This document shows positions 28,391 through 36,254 of a stretch of 64,000 bases of DNA, in pieces. Location of the stretch: assembly GCF_030548175.1 (NCBI RefSeq), contig NZ_JAUORX010000001.1:372001-436000 (forward strand). Direction: 5' to 3'. The stretch comes from Cognatishimia sp. 1_MG-2023. GTDB taxonomy: Bacteria > Pseudomonadota > Alphaproteobacteria > Rhodobacterales > Rhodobacteraceae. The position numbers were made by a program, and so were the translations under genes. A model generated the notes under the pieces. The model made no database searches and was not told the origin of the DNA. It saw only the letters and a list, made by a program, of their open reading frames with translations. Positions within the stretch are counted from its first letter, which is position 1, and every line of letters starts with the position of its first letter.

Positions 28391-29425
28391 ATGCAAAGCC
28401 ACCTCGTACAAATAAAAACTGCCGCCGTCGCCTCCCTAGGCGCGGCGGTTTTTCTGTGGCTGAACTTGCCGCTCCCCTTTCTAATGGGGCCCATGACCTT
28501 CTGCCTGATCGCGGCGCTACTAGGGCAAGACCTGAAAGGCGCGGGTCAACTTGGCATGGCCTTCCGCACAATCCTTGGTGTCGCCATTGGGTCGTCGATC
28601 ACACCGGAAATCTTATCCGAACTGCCAAAGATGGCCTATTCACTCGCCATCCTGCCAATATTCATCCTATGCGTCGCCTTCACCAGCTACCCACTCATGC
28701 GCCGCGTCTTTAAATTCGACGCCACCACCAGCTACTATGCCGCCATGCCCGGCGGCCTCCAAGACCTCTTGATCTTCGGCGAAGAAGCCGGCGCCTACCT
28801 GCGCGCCCTATCCTTAATCCACGCCACTCGCGTGCTCTTTATCGTCGCTTTAGCACCACTCCTGCTAACAGCTATCTGGCAAATCGACCTTGTCGCCCCT
28901 CCCGGCAAACCCGCCGCCGAAACGCCCATTCTGCAAATCGCCCTTCTGATCGCCGCAGGCCTAATCGGCTGGCGCGTCGCAGTGCGCCTAAAGATGTTTG
29001 GCGCATCTATCCTTGGGCCAATGATCTTAACGACCATCCTTTCCGTAACAGGCATCATCACCCAACGCCCACCAGCCGAGATGATTTGGGCCAGCCAATT
29101 CTTTATCGGCATCGCCGTTGGCAGCCGCTATGTCGGCCTTACCATGATGGAAATGCGCACCTGCGTCTTTGCGGGCGTGGTGAACAGCATCCTACTCGCT
29201 ATTGTCAGCGGAGCGTTCATCATCGCCATCACCCGCATGGGCCTCACTGCCTCAGGGTTAGACGCCTATCTTGCCTTCTTGCCTGGGGGGCAATCCGAAA
29301 TGGTAGTGCTTGCCATTATCGCCGGGGCAGATCTGACATATGTTGTGCTACACCACATCCTGCGCATCGCCTTAATCGTCACCATTGCGCCTTGGATTCT
29401 GCGCTGGTTGAAACCCACGCCTTAG
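28391..29425 (+). CDS. AbrB family membrane protein
   Basis: A 344-residue polytopic protein of the AbrB (formerly 'ammonia monooxygenase-like') family. Two homologous halves are visible, each with the phrase PLPFLMGPMT / MFGASILGPMIL and later AAMPGGLQDLLIFGEEAG / LAFLPGGQSEMVVLAIIAGAD. The activity is unknown; the internal duplication suggests a transporter-like fold. It follows tctA by 56 bases with no terminator, so it may belong to the same transcript and to carboxylate handling or export. Confidence 0.85.
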   Translation: MQSHLVQIKTAAVASLGAAVFLWLNLPLPFLMGPMTFCLIAALLGQDLKGAGQLGMAFRTILGVAIGSSITPEILSELPKMAYSLAILPIFILCVAFTSYPLMRRVFKFDATTSYYAAMPGGLQDLLIFGEEAGAYLRALSLIHATRVLFIVALAPLLLTAIWQIDLVAPPGKPAAETPILQIALLIAAGLIGWRVAVRLKMFGASILGPMILTTILSVTGIITQRPPAEMIWASQFFIGIAVGSRYVGLTMMEMRTCVFAGVVNSILLAIVSGAFIIAITRMGLTASGLDAYLAFLPGGQSEMVVLAIIAGADLTYVVLHHILRIALIVTIAPWILRWLKPTP

Positions 29426-29568
29426 TCCCTACCAAAAATATAGTTATCGCAATCAAAGCCTTGCGGACCGTTTCTTTCGCGCGCGCACCTGGAAAATCAC
29501 CCCAAAAACGACATAAAAGTCGGGAAATTCCACCTGAACTTCCCCATTTTTCCCTTAAAACCCTAGCC

Positions 29569-29588
29569 TACACTGTAACAGCCGTGTA
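29569..29588. promoter_or_regulatory. Inverted repeat overlapping a likely nadA -10 region
   Basis: TACAC-N10-GTGTA, 36 bases upstream of the nadA start. The left arm runs into TACACT, a plausible -10 box, so a protein bound here would block transcription. NAD-synthesis genes of Alphaproteobacteria are known to be controlled by NadQ/NrtR-type repressors; assignment to one of these is inference. Confidence 0.35.
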
Positions 29589-29623
29589 AACGCGGCTTAA
29601 CGCAGCTAATAGGGAATTGACCG

Positions 29624-30673
29624 TTGCTCGATCTTACCAACGTGCGCTCCACTCTTTCTGATCACTATGACCTTGCCCCGAACCCCGAATTGGCGGCTTC
29701 GATGCAAGACATCTATGCCAAGATGGATCGCGTGATCTCTCCGGCCGACTGGGCAATCTATGCGCCTTACGTCAAAGCCATCAACGAGCTTAAAGCCAAA
29801 CGCAACGCCGTCATTCTGGGCCACAACTACATGACCCCAGAAATCTTTCACGGCGTGTCGGATTTTGTGGGCGACAGCCTACAACTAGCAATCAAAGCCA
29901 CAGAAGTCGAAGCAGACGTGATCGTCCAAGCCGGCGTTCACTTCATGGCCGAAACCTCCAAAATCCTGTCACCAGAAAAAATCGTTCTGATGCCAGATAT
30001 GGAAGCGGGCTGCTCCTTGGCCGAAAGCATCACCGCCGAAGGCGTCGAAGAAATGCGCGCCAAATACCCCGGCGCGCCGGTGGTCAGCTATGTAAACACG
30101 ACTGCCGAAGTCAAAGCCGCCTCCGACATCTGCTGCACCAGCTCCAACGCTGTGCAAATCGTGGATGCAATGGAAAGCGACACGGTCATCATGACCCCGG
30201 ATCAGTTCCTTGCGCAAAACGTGGCGAACCAATCCAAGAAAAAAGTCGTCTTCTGGGAAGGCTCCTGCATCGTGCACGAGCTCTACACAGCCGAAGACAT
30301 GCGCGCATACCGCGAGTACGACCCACAGGTCAAAATCATCGCGCACCCGGAATGCACTCCCGAAGTGGTTGCTGAATCTGACTTCACCGGCTCCACATCC
30401 GGCATCATAAAATGGGTACACGACAACAAGCCTGCCAAGGCGATGCTTGTCACGGAATGCTCAATGGCATCCAACATCGCTGACGAGCTGCCAGAAGTCG
30501 AATTCGCCAAGCCGTGCAACATGTGTCCTTTCATGAAGAAAATCTCACTCGAGAAAATCCTTTATGTGCTGCACACCATGGAAAATCAGGTCGAAGTCGA
30601 CGAAGAAATGGCAATCAACGCACGTAAGTCCGTTCAAGCTATGATCGACCTTTCCAAAAAGCTAGGCCTCTAA
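29624..30673 (+). CDS. nadA: Quinolinate synthase A
   Basis: A 349-residue 4Fe-4S enzyme that condenses iminoaspartate with dihydroxyacetone phosphate to quinolinate, de novo NAD synthesis. NadA marks: GHNYMTPEIFHGVSDFVGDSL, DMEAGCSLAES, HPECTPEV and the C-terminal CNMCPFMKKI; cysteines in these segments ligate the cluster. The start is TTG (MLDLTNV) with AGGGAA seven bases ahead; no in-frame ATG is better placed. First gene of nadABC. Confidence 0.95.
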   Translation: MLDLTNVRSTLSDHYDLAPNPELAASMQDIYAKMDRVISPADWAIYAPYVKAINELKAKRNAVILGHNYMTPEIFHGVSDFVGDSLQLAIKATEVEADVIVQAGVHFMAETSKILSPEKIVLMPDMEAGCSLAESITAEGVEEMRAKYPGAPVVSYVNTTAEVKAASDICCTSSNAVQIVDAMESDTVIMTPDQFLAQNVANQSKKKVVFWEGSCIVHELYTAEDMRAYREYDPQVKIIAHPECTPEVVAESDFTGSTSGIIKWVHDNKPAKAMLVTECSMASNIADELPEVEFAKPCNMCPFMKKISLEKILYVLHTMENQVEVDEEMAINARKSVQAMIDLSKKLGL

Positions 30674-30679
30674 GCGACC

Positions 30680-32242
30680 ATGCAAGAGATCACGACGGAT
30701 CGCATCGTTATTGTTGGCGCAGGCTTGGGCGCGCTCTATGCGGCCCTAAAACTTGCGCCGCAACCCGTCGTGATGATCTCTCCTGAAAAGCTTGGCAAAG
30801 GCGCGAGTTCCGCTTGGGCCCAAGGCGGTGTTGCCGCCGCAATGGACCTAAAAGACAGCCCCGAAAGCCACGCCCGCGACACTCAAAACGCAGGTGCCGG
30901 CACCGTTGACGCCCAAGTCGCCCAAATGGTCACCCGCGAAGCCCGCGAACACATCCTAGATCTCACCACCATGGGCACCCCCTTTGATCGCACCGAAGAC
31001 GGCAAATACGTCCTTGGCCGCGAAGCGGCCCACAGTTTTGCCCGCGTCGTCCGCGTCAAAGGCGATCAAGCCGGTGCAGAAATCATGGCCGCCCTAATCG
31101 AGCGCGTGGCTCAAACCCCAAGCATTCAAGTGCTCGAAGGCACAATGGCCGTATCGCTGGACACCGACGGCGACACCGTCACCGGCATCGCGATTCAGGA
31201 AAGCGACGAAAGCCGCTCTGCCCCCATCATGCTGCGCGGCGCAGCCTACTTGCTCGCGGGCGGCGGCTCTGGCGGGCTTTATGCCGTCACCACAAACCCA
31301 CCTCGCATCCGTGGTCAGGTCATCGGCATGGCCGCCCGCGCCGGTGCCATCATCGCTGACGCCGAATTCGTGCAATTCCACCCAACCGCCATGGACGTGG
31401 GCGAAGACCCGGCCCCCCTCGCAACAGAGGCCCTGCGCGGCGAAGGTGCCATCCTGATCAACAAACATGGCGACCGCTTTATGCAAGCGATCCACCCAGA
31501 CGCCGAACTCGCCCCACGCGACATCGTCGCCCGTGGCATCTTTGCCGAGGTCCAATCCGGCAACCGCCCCATGCTCGACACCCGCGCAGCCTTGGGCGAA
31601 AAGATCAAAACCCAATTCCCATCGGTCGCGGAATACTGCGCTCGCAACGGCATCGACCCAGCCGTCGAACCCATCCCAGTCGCACCCGCTGCGCACTACC
31701 ACATGGGCGGCATCAAAACCGACAAACAAGGGCGCGCCAGCCTGAAAAACCTCTGGGTCTGCGGCGAAGCCTCCAGCACCGGTCTACACGGCGCCAACCG
31801 CCTCGCCTCCAACGGCCTGCTCGAAGCGCTCGTCTACGCACGCATCTGTGCCGAGGGCATCACAACAGCCAACAACGCTACAGAAGCCCCTGAAATTCAA
31901 ATGAATTTCTCAGGCAATGGCAAAGCCCCAGACGCCCAAGCCGTCACTGCCCTACGCCAAACCATGACAAACCACGTCGGCGTCATCCGCACAGCGACGG
32001 GCCTGACCCAAGCGCTGCACAACATCGCAGCTCTTGAACAACGCGACCCCTCGCCCAGCTTCCAGAACATGTGCGCCACCGCCACCCTGATCACCCTCTG
32101 CGCCCTCCAGCGCGAGGAATCCCGTGGTGCCCACGAACGCGCAGACTTCCCAGACAGCCTGCCCGGCGAGGGCCAGCGCTCGAACATGACCTATGACGAG
32201 GCTCTCAGCCTTCGCGACAACATCCTCAAGGAAACGACATGA
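30680..32242 (+). CDS. nadB: L-aspartate oxidase
   Basis: A 520-residue FAD enzyme that oxidises L-aspartate to iminoaspartate for NadA. The dinucleotide loop IVIVGAGLGALYAAL is at about 8-22; SSAWAQGGVAAAM, EFVQFHPTAM and the GLHGANRLASNGLLEALVYA block identify NadB within the succinate dehydrogenase-like flavoproteins. Starts six bases after nadA and overlaps nadC by four (ATGA). Confidence 0.96.
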   Translation: MQEITTDRIVIVGAGLGALYAALKLAPQPVVMISPEKLGKGASSAWAQGGVAAAMDLKDSPESHARDTQNAGAGTVDAQVAQMVTREAREHILDLTTMGTPFDRTEDGKYVLGREAAHSFARVVRVKGDQAGAEIMAALIERVAQTPSIQVLEGTMAVSLDTDGDTVTGIAIQESDESRSAPIMLRGAAYLLAGGGSGGLYAVTTNPPRIRGQVIGMAARAGAIIADAEFVQFHPTAMDVGEDPAPLATEALRGEGAILINKHGDRFMQAIHPDAELAPRDIVARGIFAEVQSGNRPMLDTRAALGEKIKTQFPSVAEYCARNGIDPAVEPIPVAPAAHYHMGGIKTDKQGRASLKNLWVCGEASSTGLHGANRLASNGLLEALVYARICAEGITTANNATEAPEIQMNFSGNGKAPDAQAVTALRQTMTNHVGVIRTATGLTQALHNIAALEQRDPSPSFQNMCATATLITLCALQREESRGAHERADFPDSLPGEGQRSNMTYDEALSLRDNILKETT

Positions 32243-33087
32243 GCTTTGCAACCGTCCCCGACCTCATCCTTGAACCCATGATCCGCAACGCCCTGCTCGA
32301 AGATCTCGGCAGCTATGGCGACGTGACCACCCGCGCTGTGATCCCGGCCGGCGCGACCTATTCCGCCAAACTCAACGCCCGCGAGGACGCCTTCGTCTCT
32401 GGTATGCAGGTCGCCGCGCTGACGTTCCGCCTTGTTGATCCGACACTGGAAATCACCACCCACATCGCCGACGGCCAACCCTGCCGCAAGGGCGACGTGC
32501 TGATGACCATCAACGGCAAAGCCGCATCGATCCTATCGGGCGAACGCGTGGCGCTAAACTACGCAGGCCGCCTCACCGGCATCGCCACCAAAACCGCCAG
32601 CTTCGTGGCAGAGGCCAAAGGCACAAACGCCCGCGTCACCTGCACACGCAAAACCACACCCAACATGCGCCTCGTCGAGAAACTCGCCGTCCTGCACGGC
32701 GGCGGCCACAACCACCGCTACTCACTCTCTGACGCGATCATGATCAAAGACAACCACATTGCAGCAGCAGGCGGCGTGCGCCAAGTGCTAGAAGCCACCA
32801 AACAACACGCCAGCCACATGATGGCCGTCGAAATCGAAGTCGACCGTTTGGACCAACTGCAAGAAGTCCTAGAAGTCGGCGGCGCCTCGGTCGTCCTTCT
32901 GGACAACATGAGCAATGATTTACTGCGCAAAGCTGTAGAAATCGTTAACGGCCAAATAAAAACCGAGGCCAGCGGCAATGTAAAACTCGACCGCATCGCA
33001 TCCATCGCAGCAACAGGCGTCGATTACATATCATCCGGAGCCCTGACGCACTCGGCTCGGACGGTTGATCTGGGTCTGGATTTTTAA
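32239..33087 (+). CDS. nadC: Nicotinate-nucleotide pyrophosphorylase (carboxylating)
   Basis: A 282-residue quinolinate phosphoribosyltransferase giving nicotinate mononucleotide. The basic pocket TCTRKTTPNMRLVEK, HNHRYSLSDAIMIKDNHI and the barrel strand VEIEVDRLDQL are intact. Translationally coupled to nadB. The NAD operon ends here; GC content drops sharply a few dozen bases downstream. Confidence 0.96.
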   Translation: MSFATVPDLILEPMIRNALLEDLGSYGDVTTRAVIPAGATYSAKLNAREDAFVSGMQVAALTFRLVDPTLEITTHIADGQPCRKGDVLMTINGKAASILSGERVALNYAGRLTGIATKTASFVAEAKGTNARVTCTRKTTPNMRLVEKLAVLHGGGHNHRYSLSDAIMIKDNHIAAAGGVRQVLEATKQHASHMMAVEIEVDRLDQLQEVLEVGGASVVLLDNMSNDLLRKAVEIVNGQIKTEASGNVKLDRIASIAATGVDYISSGALTHSARTVDLGLDF

Positions 33088-33134
33088 GGGCTGGGTTGTG
33101 GTTTAGCGAACTGGAAACGTCTTGGTTAATGGTT

Positions 33135-33530
33135 CTAATTCCGTTGCGCGTAATACCGCTGAAGTAGTTGATTCAAATCCTCTGGGTAAGCCAAGAACTC
33201 ATCGTCAAACACCTCAAATATACCCTCGGAATCCTCTTCAAGTTTTTCTAATTTAGTTTGTCTTGCAACATCATCCAAAGGCACAGCGAGCCCAAGTATA
33301 GCATTAGACCGCTGTACAATATTTGCCATAATTGGCGCACCAATACGCACCAGAGCGTTTGGAACTTCGTTTGCGATCCTTCCACTTGAATTAAAGTAGA
33401 ACTGGTCGAATCCACCGTTATTAACCTCGGTTTCCAAGGCTACAATAACAAATATCGTTCGCTCAAATTCAGGCAAACTTGAAATATCTTCGCCAAGATT
33501 AAGCGTTTCTGCAAACTCGTAAACATCCAT
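33135..33530 (-). CDS. DMP19 family protein (DUF4375)
   Basis: A 131-residue acidic protein with the family hallmark TEVNNGGFDQFYFNSSG (about residues 34-50) and a following helical bundle. DMP19 of Neisseria is a dimeric DNA mimic that binds an HTH repressor; related proteins here are uncharacterised. The gene is AT-richer than its neighbours, faces the nad operon, and sits alone in a low-GC islet inserted between nadC and nusB, which suggests an accessory, possibly transferred gene. Confidence 0.75.
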   Translation of the reverse strand: MDVYEFAETLNLGEDISSLPEFERTIFVIVALETEVNNGGFDQFYFNSSGRIANEVPNALVRIGAPIMANIVQRSNAILGLAVPLDDVARQTKLEKLEEDSEGIFEVFDDEFLAYPEDLNQLLQRYYAQRN

Positions 33531-33644
33531 GCAACTGCACCTTTTTATGAATACTTAACCGGACCCTAAGACTTGAGCAAAACGGCTCACCTTTGCAAGC
33601 AAGCATGTCTTCGATACCAGACTTGGATAGCTCCCTGTCACAAA

Positions 33645-33671
33645 TAGAATTCTTAGAATTCTTAGAATTCA
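33645..33671. repeat. Three tandem copies of TAGAATTC(T/A)
   Basis: TAGAATTCT, TAGAATTCT, TAGAATTCA in direct tandem, 9-bp period. Each unit contains the palindrome AGAATTCT, so the array is also internally self-complementary. Confidence 0.9.
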
Positions 33672-33870
33672 AAGTGGCCATTAAGACATTTAGCCAAAAG
33701 CCTCTATTGGTCCCTCTGATTTGAACACGAACCAATTTCTGTGCCGTGTTCTCAGGGTAACCTGACTTTGACAACCTGAAGATTCACTTCCGTAGCAAAT
33801 GACATTTCACGGCCAAGCGCCACTCAAATTCGCCACAAAACTGCATAGTAGTTTACGCCAACACAAAGAC

Positions 33871-33898
33871 AAAAAAGCCCCGCTTTCGCAGGGCTTTC
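33871..33898 (-). terminator. Terminator of the riboflavin/nusB cluster
   Basis: On the minus strand AAAGCCCTGC, loop GAAA, GCGGGGCTTT followed by TTT: a 10-bp stem with one mismatch. It is about 57 bases past the nusB stop. Confidence 0.8.
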
Positions 33899-33911
33899 AA
33901 AAAACTCAGTC

Positions 33912-33956
33912 TGAAACGTACGTTTCGGGTCGTGAAACGTACGAATTGTACAATTC
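33912..33956. repeat. Palindromic repeat words between nusB stop and its terminator
   Basis: Contains the 14-bp palindrome GAAACGTACGTTTC (33913-33926), a second direct copy of TGAAACGTACG whose start is exactly 21 bp after the first (33912 and 33933), and the 14-bp palindrome GAATTGTACAATTC (33943-33956) that covers the nusB stop codon. The word TGAAACGTACGAATT recurs at 60793-60807. Confidence 0.85.
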
Positions 33957-34440
33957 AAAACGCTTCTGGCTTCGCCTCGCGGGCCATGTGGTCCAACACA
34001 CCGTTCACGAATTTGGCCTCTTTTCCCTCAGGGAAGAACGCCTGCGCGACCTGTACGAATTCGACAATCACCACTTTTGGCGGCGTATCCATCTGGGTTA
34101 ACTCGGCCCCTGCGGCACGGAAAAGCGCGCGCAACGTGCTGTCGATCCGACCCAATGGCCACTTCGCAACCAGTGCTCGGTCGGTCATTTGGTCGATCAA
34201 AGCTTGGTTATTCACAGCCTCTTCGAGCAGCGTTGAAAAGGTTGAACTATCCCCTTCAAGCATCTCATAATCATCAATAATCTCACCAAACCGGTGATCC
34301 AAAAACTGCAAACGAACCTGATCATAGGTTTGCTCAGAATGCTCCATCTGGAACAGCGCCTGCACGGCAAAGAACCGGGCGGCTGATTTCATTTTGCGTT
34401 TCTGGTTGCCGGAAAGGCCGGACTTTGTCTCAGAGGTCAT
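33955..34440 (-). CDS. nusB: Transcription antitermination factor NusB
   Basis: A 161-residue all-helical NusB which with NusE/S10 binds boxA RNA during rRNA antitermination. The N-terminal RFFAVQALFQMEHS, the ITLID-like QALIDQMTDRAL and RIDSTLRALFRAAGAEL blocks are typical. It overlaps ribH by four bases (ATGA), the conserved ribH-nusB order of many bacteria. Its stop codon lies inside a 14-bp palindrome. Confidence 0.94.
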   Translation of the reverse strand: MTSETKSGLSGNQKRKMKSAARFFAVQALFQMEHSEQTYDQVRLQFLDHRFGEIIDDYEMLEGDSSTFSTLLEEAVNNQALIDQMTDRALVAKWPLGRIDSTLRALFRAAGAELTQMDTPPKVVIVEFVQVAQAFFPEGKEAKFVNGVLDHMAREAKPEAF

Positions 34441-34988
34441 GCGGTGGGGTTACCCTTGTTGTCGCCCGCAATTTGGAACTCTTCAGAAGACGGCAGAAAT
34501 CCGACTCCTTTACGCGGGCTGCCCCATTTGCGCGAAAGTGCCACCAGATGCAAGGCCGCAGCCGCCGCTCCACCACCTTTATTTTGATCTTTTGGATCTG
34601 CGCGTACCTCGGCTTGCTTACGGTTTTCCACTGTTAGGATACCGTTACCGATGGAAAGTCCTTGCAAACCAAGCATTTGGATGGCGCGACTGCTGTCATT
34701 ACAGACCGTATCATAATGCGTGGTCTCGCCGCGAATGACACAACCCAATGCCACGTAGGCATCAAAATTACTTAGACGTTCAGCCAAGCCAATCGCTGTC
34801 GGAATTTCCAACGCACCCGGAACTTCGGCAATCTCATAGGTGCCGCCGCTGGCTTCAATTTCAGCCACAGCACCGGCAATCATGTTGTCTGCGATATCTT
34901 TGTAATACGGCGAAACGACGATCAAAACCTTGACCGGCTTATCAAATTCCGCACGTGGCATAATGTAGTGGTTTTCTGCGCCAGCCAT
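34437..34988 (-). CDS. ribH: 6,7-dimethyl-8-ribityllumazine synthase
   Basis: A 183-residue lumazine synthase that condenses the RibA-pathway pyrimidine with dihydroxybutanone phosphate. The blocks VSPYYKDIADNMIAGAVAEIE, EVPGALEIPTAIGLA, ALGCVIRGETTHYDTVCND and GNGILTVENRKQAEVR are intact, including the catalytic His in THYDTV. Between ribBA and nusB. Confidence 0.96.
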   Translation of the reverse strand: MAGAENHYIMPRAEFDKPVKVLIVVSPYYKDIADNMIAGAVAEIEASGGTYEIAEVPGALEIPTAIGLAERLSNFDAYVALGCVIRGETTHYDTVCNDSSRAIQMLGLQGLSIGNGILTVENRKQAEVRADPKDQNKGGGAAAAALHLVALSRKWGSPRKGVGFLPSSEEFQIAGDNKGNPTA

Positions 34989-34991
34989 GAT

Positions 34992-36110
34992 TTACTCCTG
35001 AACAATCGGACGAGTGTCGACAATAGATAGGCCAAACGCATCCAGCCCGACATATACAGTTTGCGGGGAGTTTGTGAGTAAAATCAATTCATTCAACCCC
35101 ATGTGACTTAGGATTTGCGCACCTAAACCGGTCTGTTTGATCGTGCGTGGTCCTTCGTCATCACCTGCATACAGGCTATTGTTCGGCGAGCGGAACAGAC
35201 ACACCAATCCACGCCCCTCCTTAGCAACGATCTGCATAGCTTGGCTCAGCTCATTCGCGGGCTTCGGCCCCAACCCCAACATATCGCTAGCTTCGTGCAA
35301 TGCATGAGTGCGCACCAATACAGGCTCTGGCGTGGAAATATCGCCTTTGATCATCACCACATGCTCAACACCATGCGTCTGGTCGGTAAATATCCGCATC
35401 TCCCAATCGCCGCCAAATTCTGACGTGACCATCTCACGAGAGGTTTCTTCAACCAAGTTATCGTTGCGCGACCGGTAAGTGATCAGATCAGAAATCGTTC
35501 CGATTTTAAGATCATGCTTCTTAGCAAATTCCACCAAATCCGGCAGGCGCGCCATTGTGCCGTCTTCATTCATGATCTCACAGATCACAGAGGATGGATA
35601 ATGCCCTGCCAAGCGGCTGATGTCACAGCCTGCTTCAGTATGCCCGGCCCGCACCAACACGCCACCGCGACGCGCACGCAGTGGAAAGACATGACCCGGT
35701 GTCGCAATGTCCGCAGAGGTGCATTTTGGATCAATCACAGTCGCCACGGTCAACGCACGGTCACCAGCCGAAATCCCTGTCGTGACGCCTTCGCGTGCCT
35801 CAATCGACACGGTAAACGCAGTTTCATGCCGTGATGAATTATGCATTGCCATCATGGGCAAGCCCAACTGTTCAATCCGTTCCGCTGGCAATGTTACACA
35901 AATCAGGCCGCGCCCGTGCGTGGCCATAAAGTTAACAGCCTCAGGCGTCGCAAACCCTGACGGAATAACCAGATCACCCTCGTTTTCGCGATCTTCATGG
36001 TCAACAAGGATATACATCCGCCCATTTCGCGCATCTTCGATGATGTCTTCGATAGGGCTGATTGCATCGCGCAGGGCCTGTTCAACGGGTCCAGGGGTTT
36101 CAAAACTCAT
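34992..36110 (-). CDS. ribBA: 3,4-dihydroxy-2-butanone 4-phosphate synthase with degenerate GTP cyclohydrolase II domain
   Basis: A 372-residue fusion. The RibB domain (about 1-210) is intact: DHEDRENEGDL, THGRGLICV, HNSSRHETAFTVSIEA and HTEAGCDISRLAG. The C-terminal domain has the RibA fold (GRGLVCLFRSPNN, GLGAQIL, GLDAFGLSI) but the zinc-cysteine segment normally reading SECLTGD...RCDCG is replaced by RTHALHEASDMLGLGP, with no cysteines. It therefore should not work as GTP cyclohydrolase II; this RibBX-type arrangement is known in proteobacteria. Start MSFETPG at 36108-36110 is preferred; an in-frame start at 36188 would cross a palindromic operator-like site. Confidence 0.9.
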   Translation of the reverse strand: MSFETPGPVEQALRDAISPIEDIIEDARNGRMYILVDHEDRENEGDLVIPSGFATPEAVNFMATHGRGLICVTLPAERIEQLGLPMMAMHNSSRHETAFTVSIEAREGVTTGISAGDRALTVATVIDPKCTSADIATPGHVFPLRARRGGVLVRAGHTEAGCDISRLAGHYPSSVICEIMNEDGTMARLPDLVEFAKKHDLKIGTISDLITYRSRNDNLVEETSREMVTSEFGGDWEMRIFTDQTHGVEHVVMIKGDISTPEPVLVRTHALHEASDMLGLGPKPANELSQAMQIVAKEGRGLVCLFRSPNNSLYAGDDEGPRTIKQTGLGAQILSHMGLNELILLTNSPQTVYVGLDAFGLSIVDTRPIVQE

Positions 36111-36143
36111 AGCAGGCCTCTTTCGCCAAATTACTCCCTGCAA

Positions 36144-36160
36144 ATACCCTATGGGGGTAT
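36144..36160. promoter_or_regulatory. CsoR-type operator look-alike upstream of ribBA
   Basis: ATACCCTATGGGGGTAT: G/C tracts flanked by TA in an interrupted palindrome, 34 bases upstream of the ribBA start. This closely resembles, from memory, the copper operator of B. subtilis copZA (TACCCTACGGGGGTATGG) bound by CsoR; FrmR and RcnR of the same family use similar G-tract sites. Confidence 0.45.
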
Positions 36161-36254
36161 GGAACACCAGTGAAGCAATTTCCGACAATCAGCGACTGAC
36201 TGCATAAAAACCGATGCCCCGATGGCGGTTAGGCCTTTGATAATAGAGATAGCT

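Larger units (their letters stand above)
33531..33954. other. AT-rich intergenic stretch between the DMP19 gene and nusB
   Basis: A 424-base stretch. It holds a triple 9-bp repeat (33645-33671), the nusB-side terminator (33871-33898) and paired palindromic words (33912-33956). A minus-strand open frame at 33499-33774 overlaps the DMP19 start, has no ribosome site and an odd composition, so I do not call it a gene. Confidence 0.6.

Noticed and set aside
33499-33774. 91-codon open frame on the minus strand upstream of the DMP19-like gene
   Set aside because: Overlaps the DMP19 start, has no ribosome site, reads through the 9-bp repeat array, and its residue composition (many Ser/Lys/Asn runs) does not look like a folded protein.
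36111-36254. FMN (RFN) riboswitch upstream of ribBA, also sought upstream of ribE
   Set aside because: None of the conserved RFN core segments is present in these 144-base gaps.
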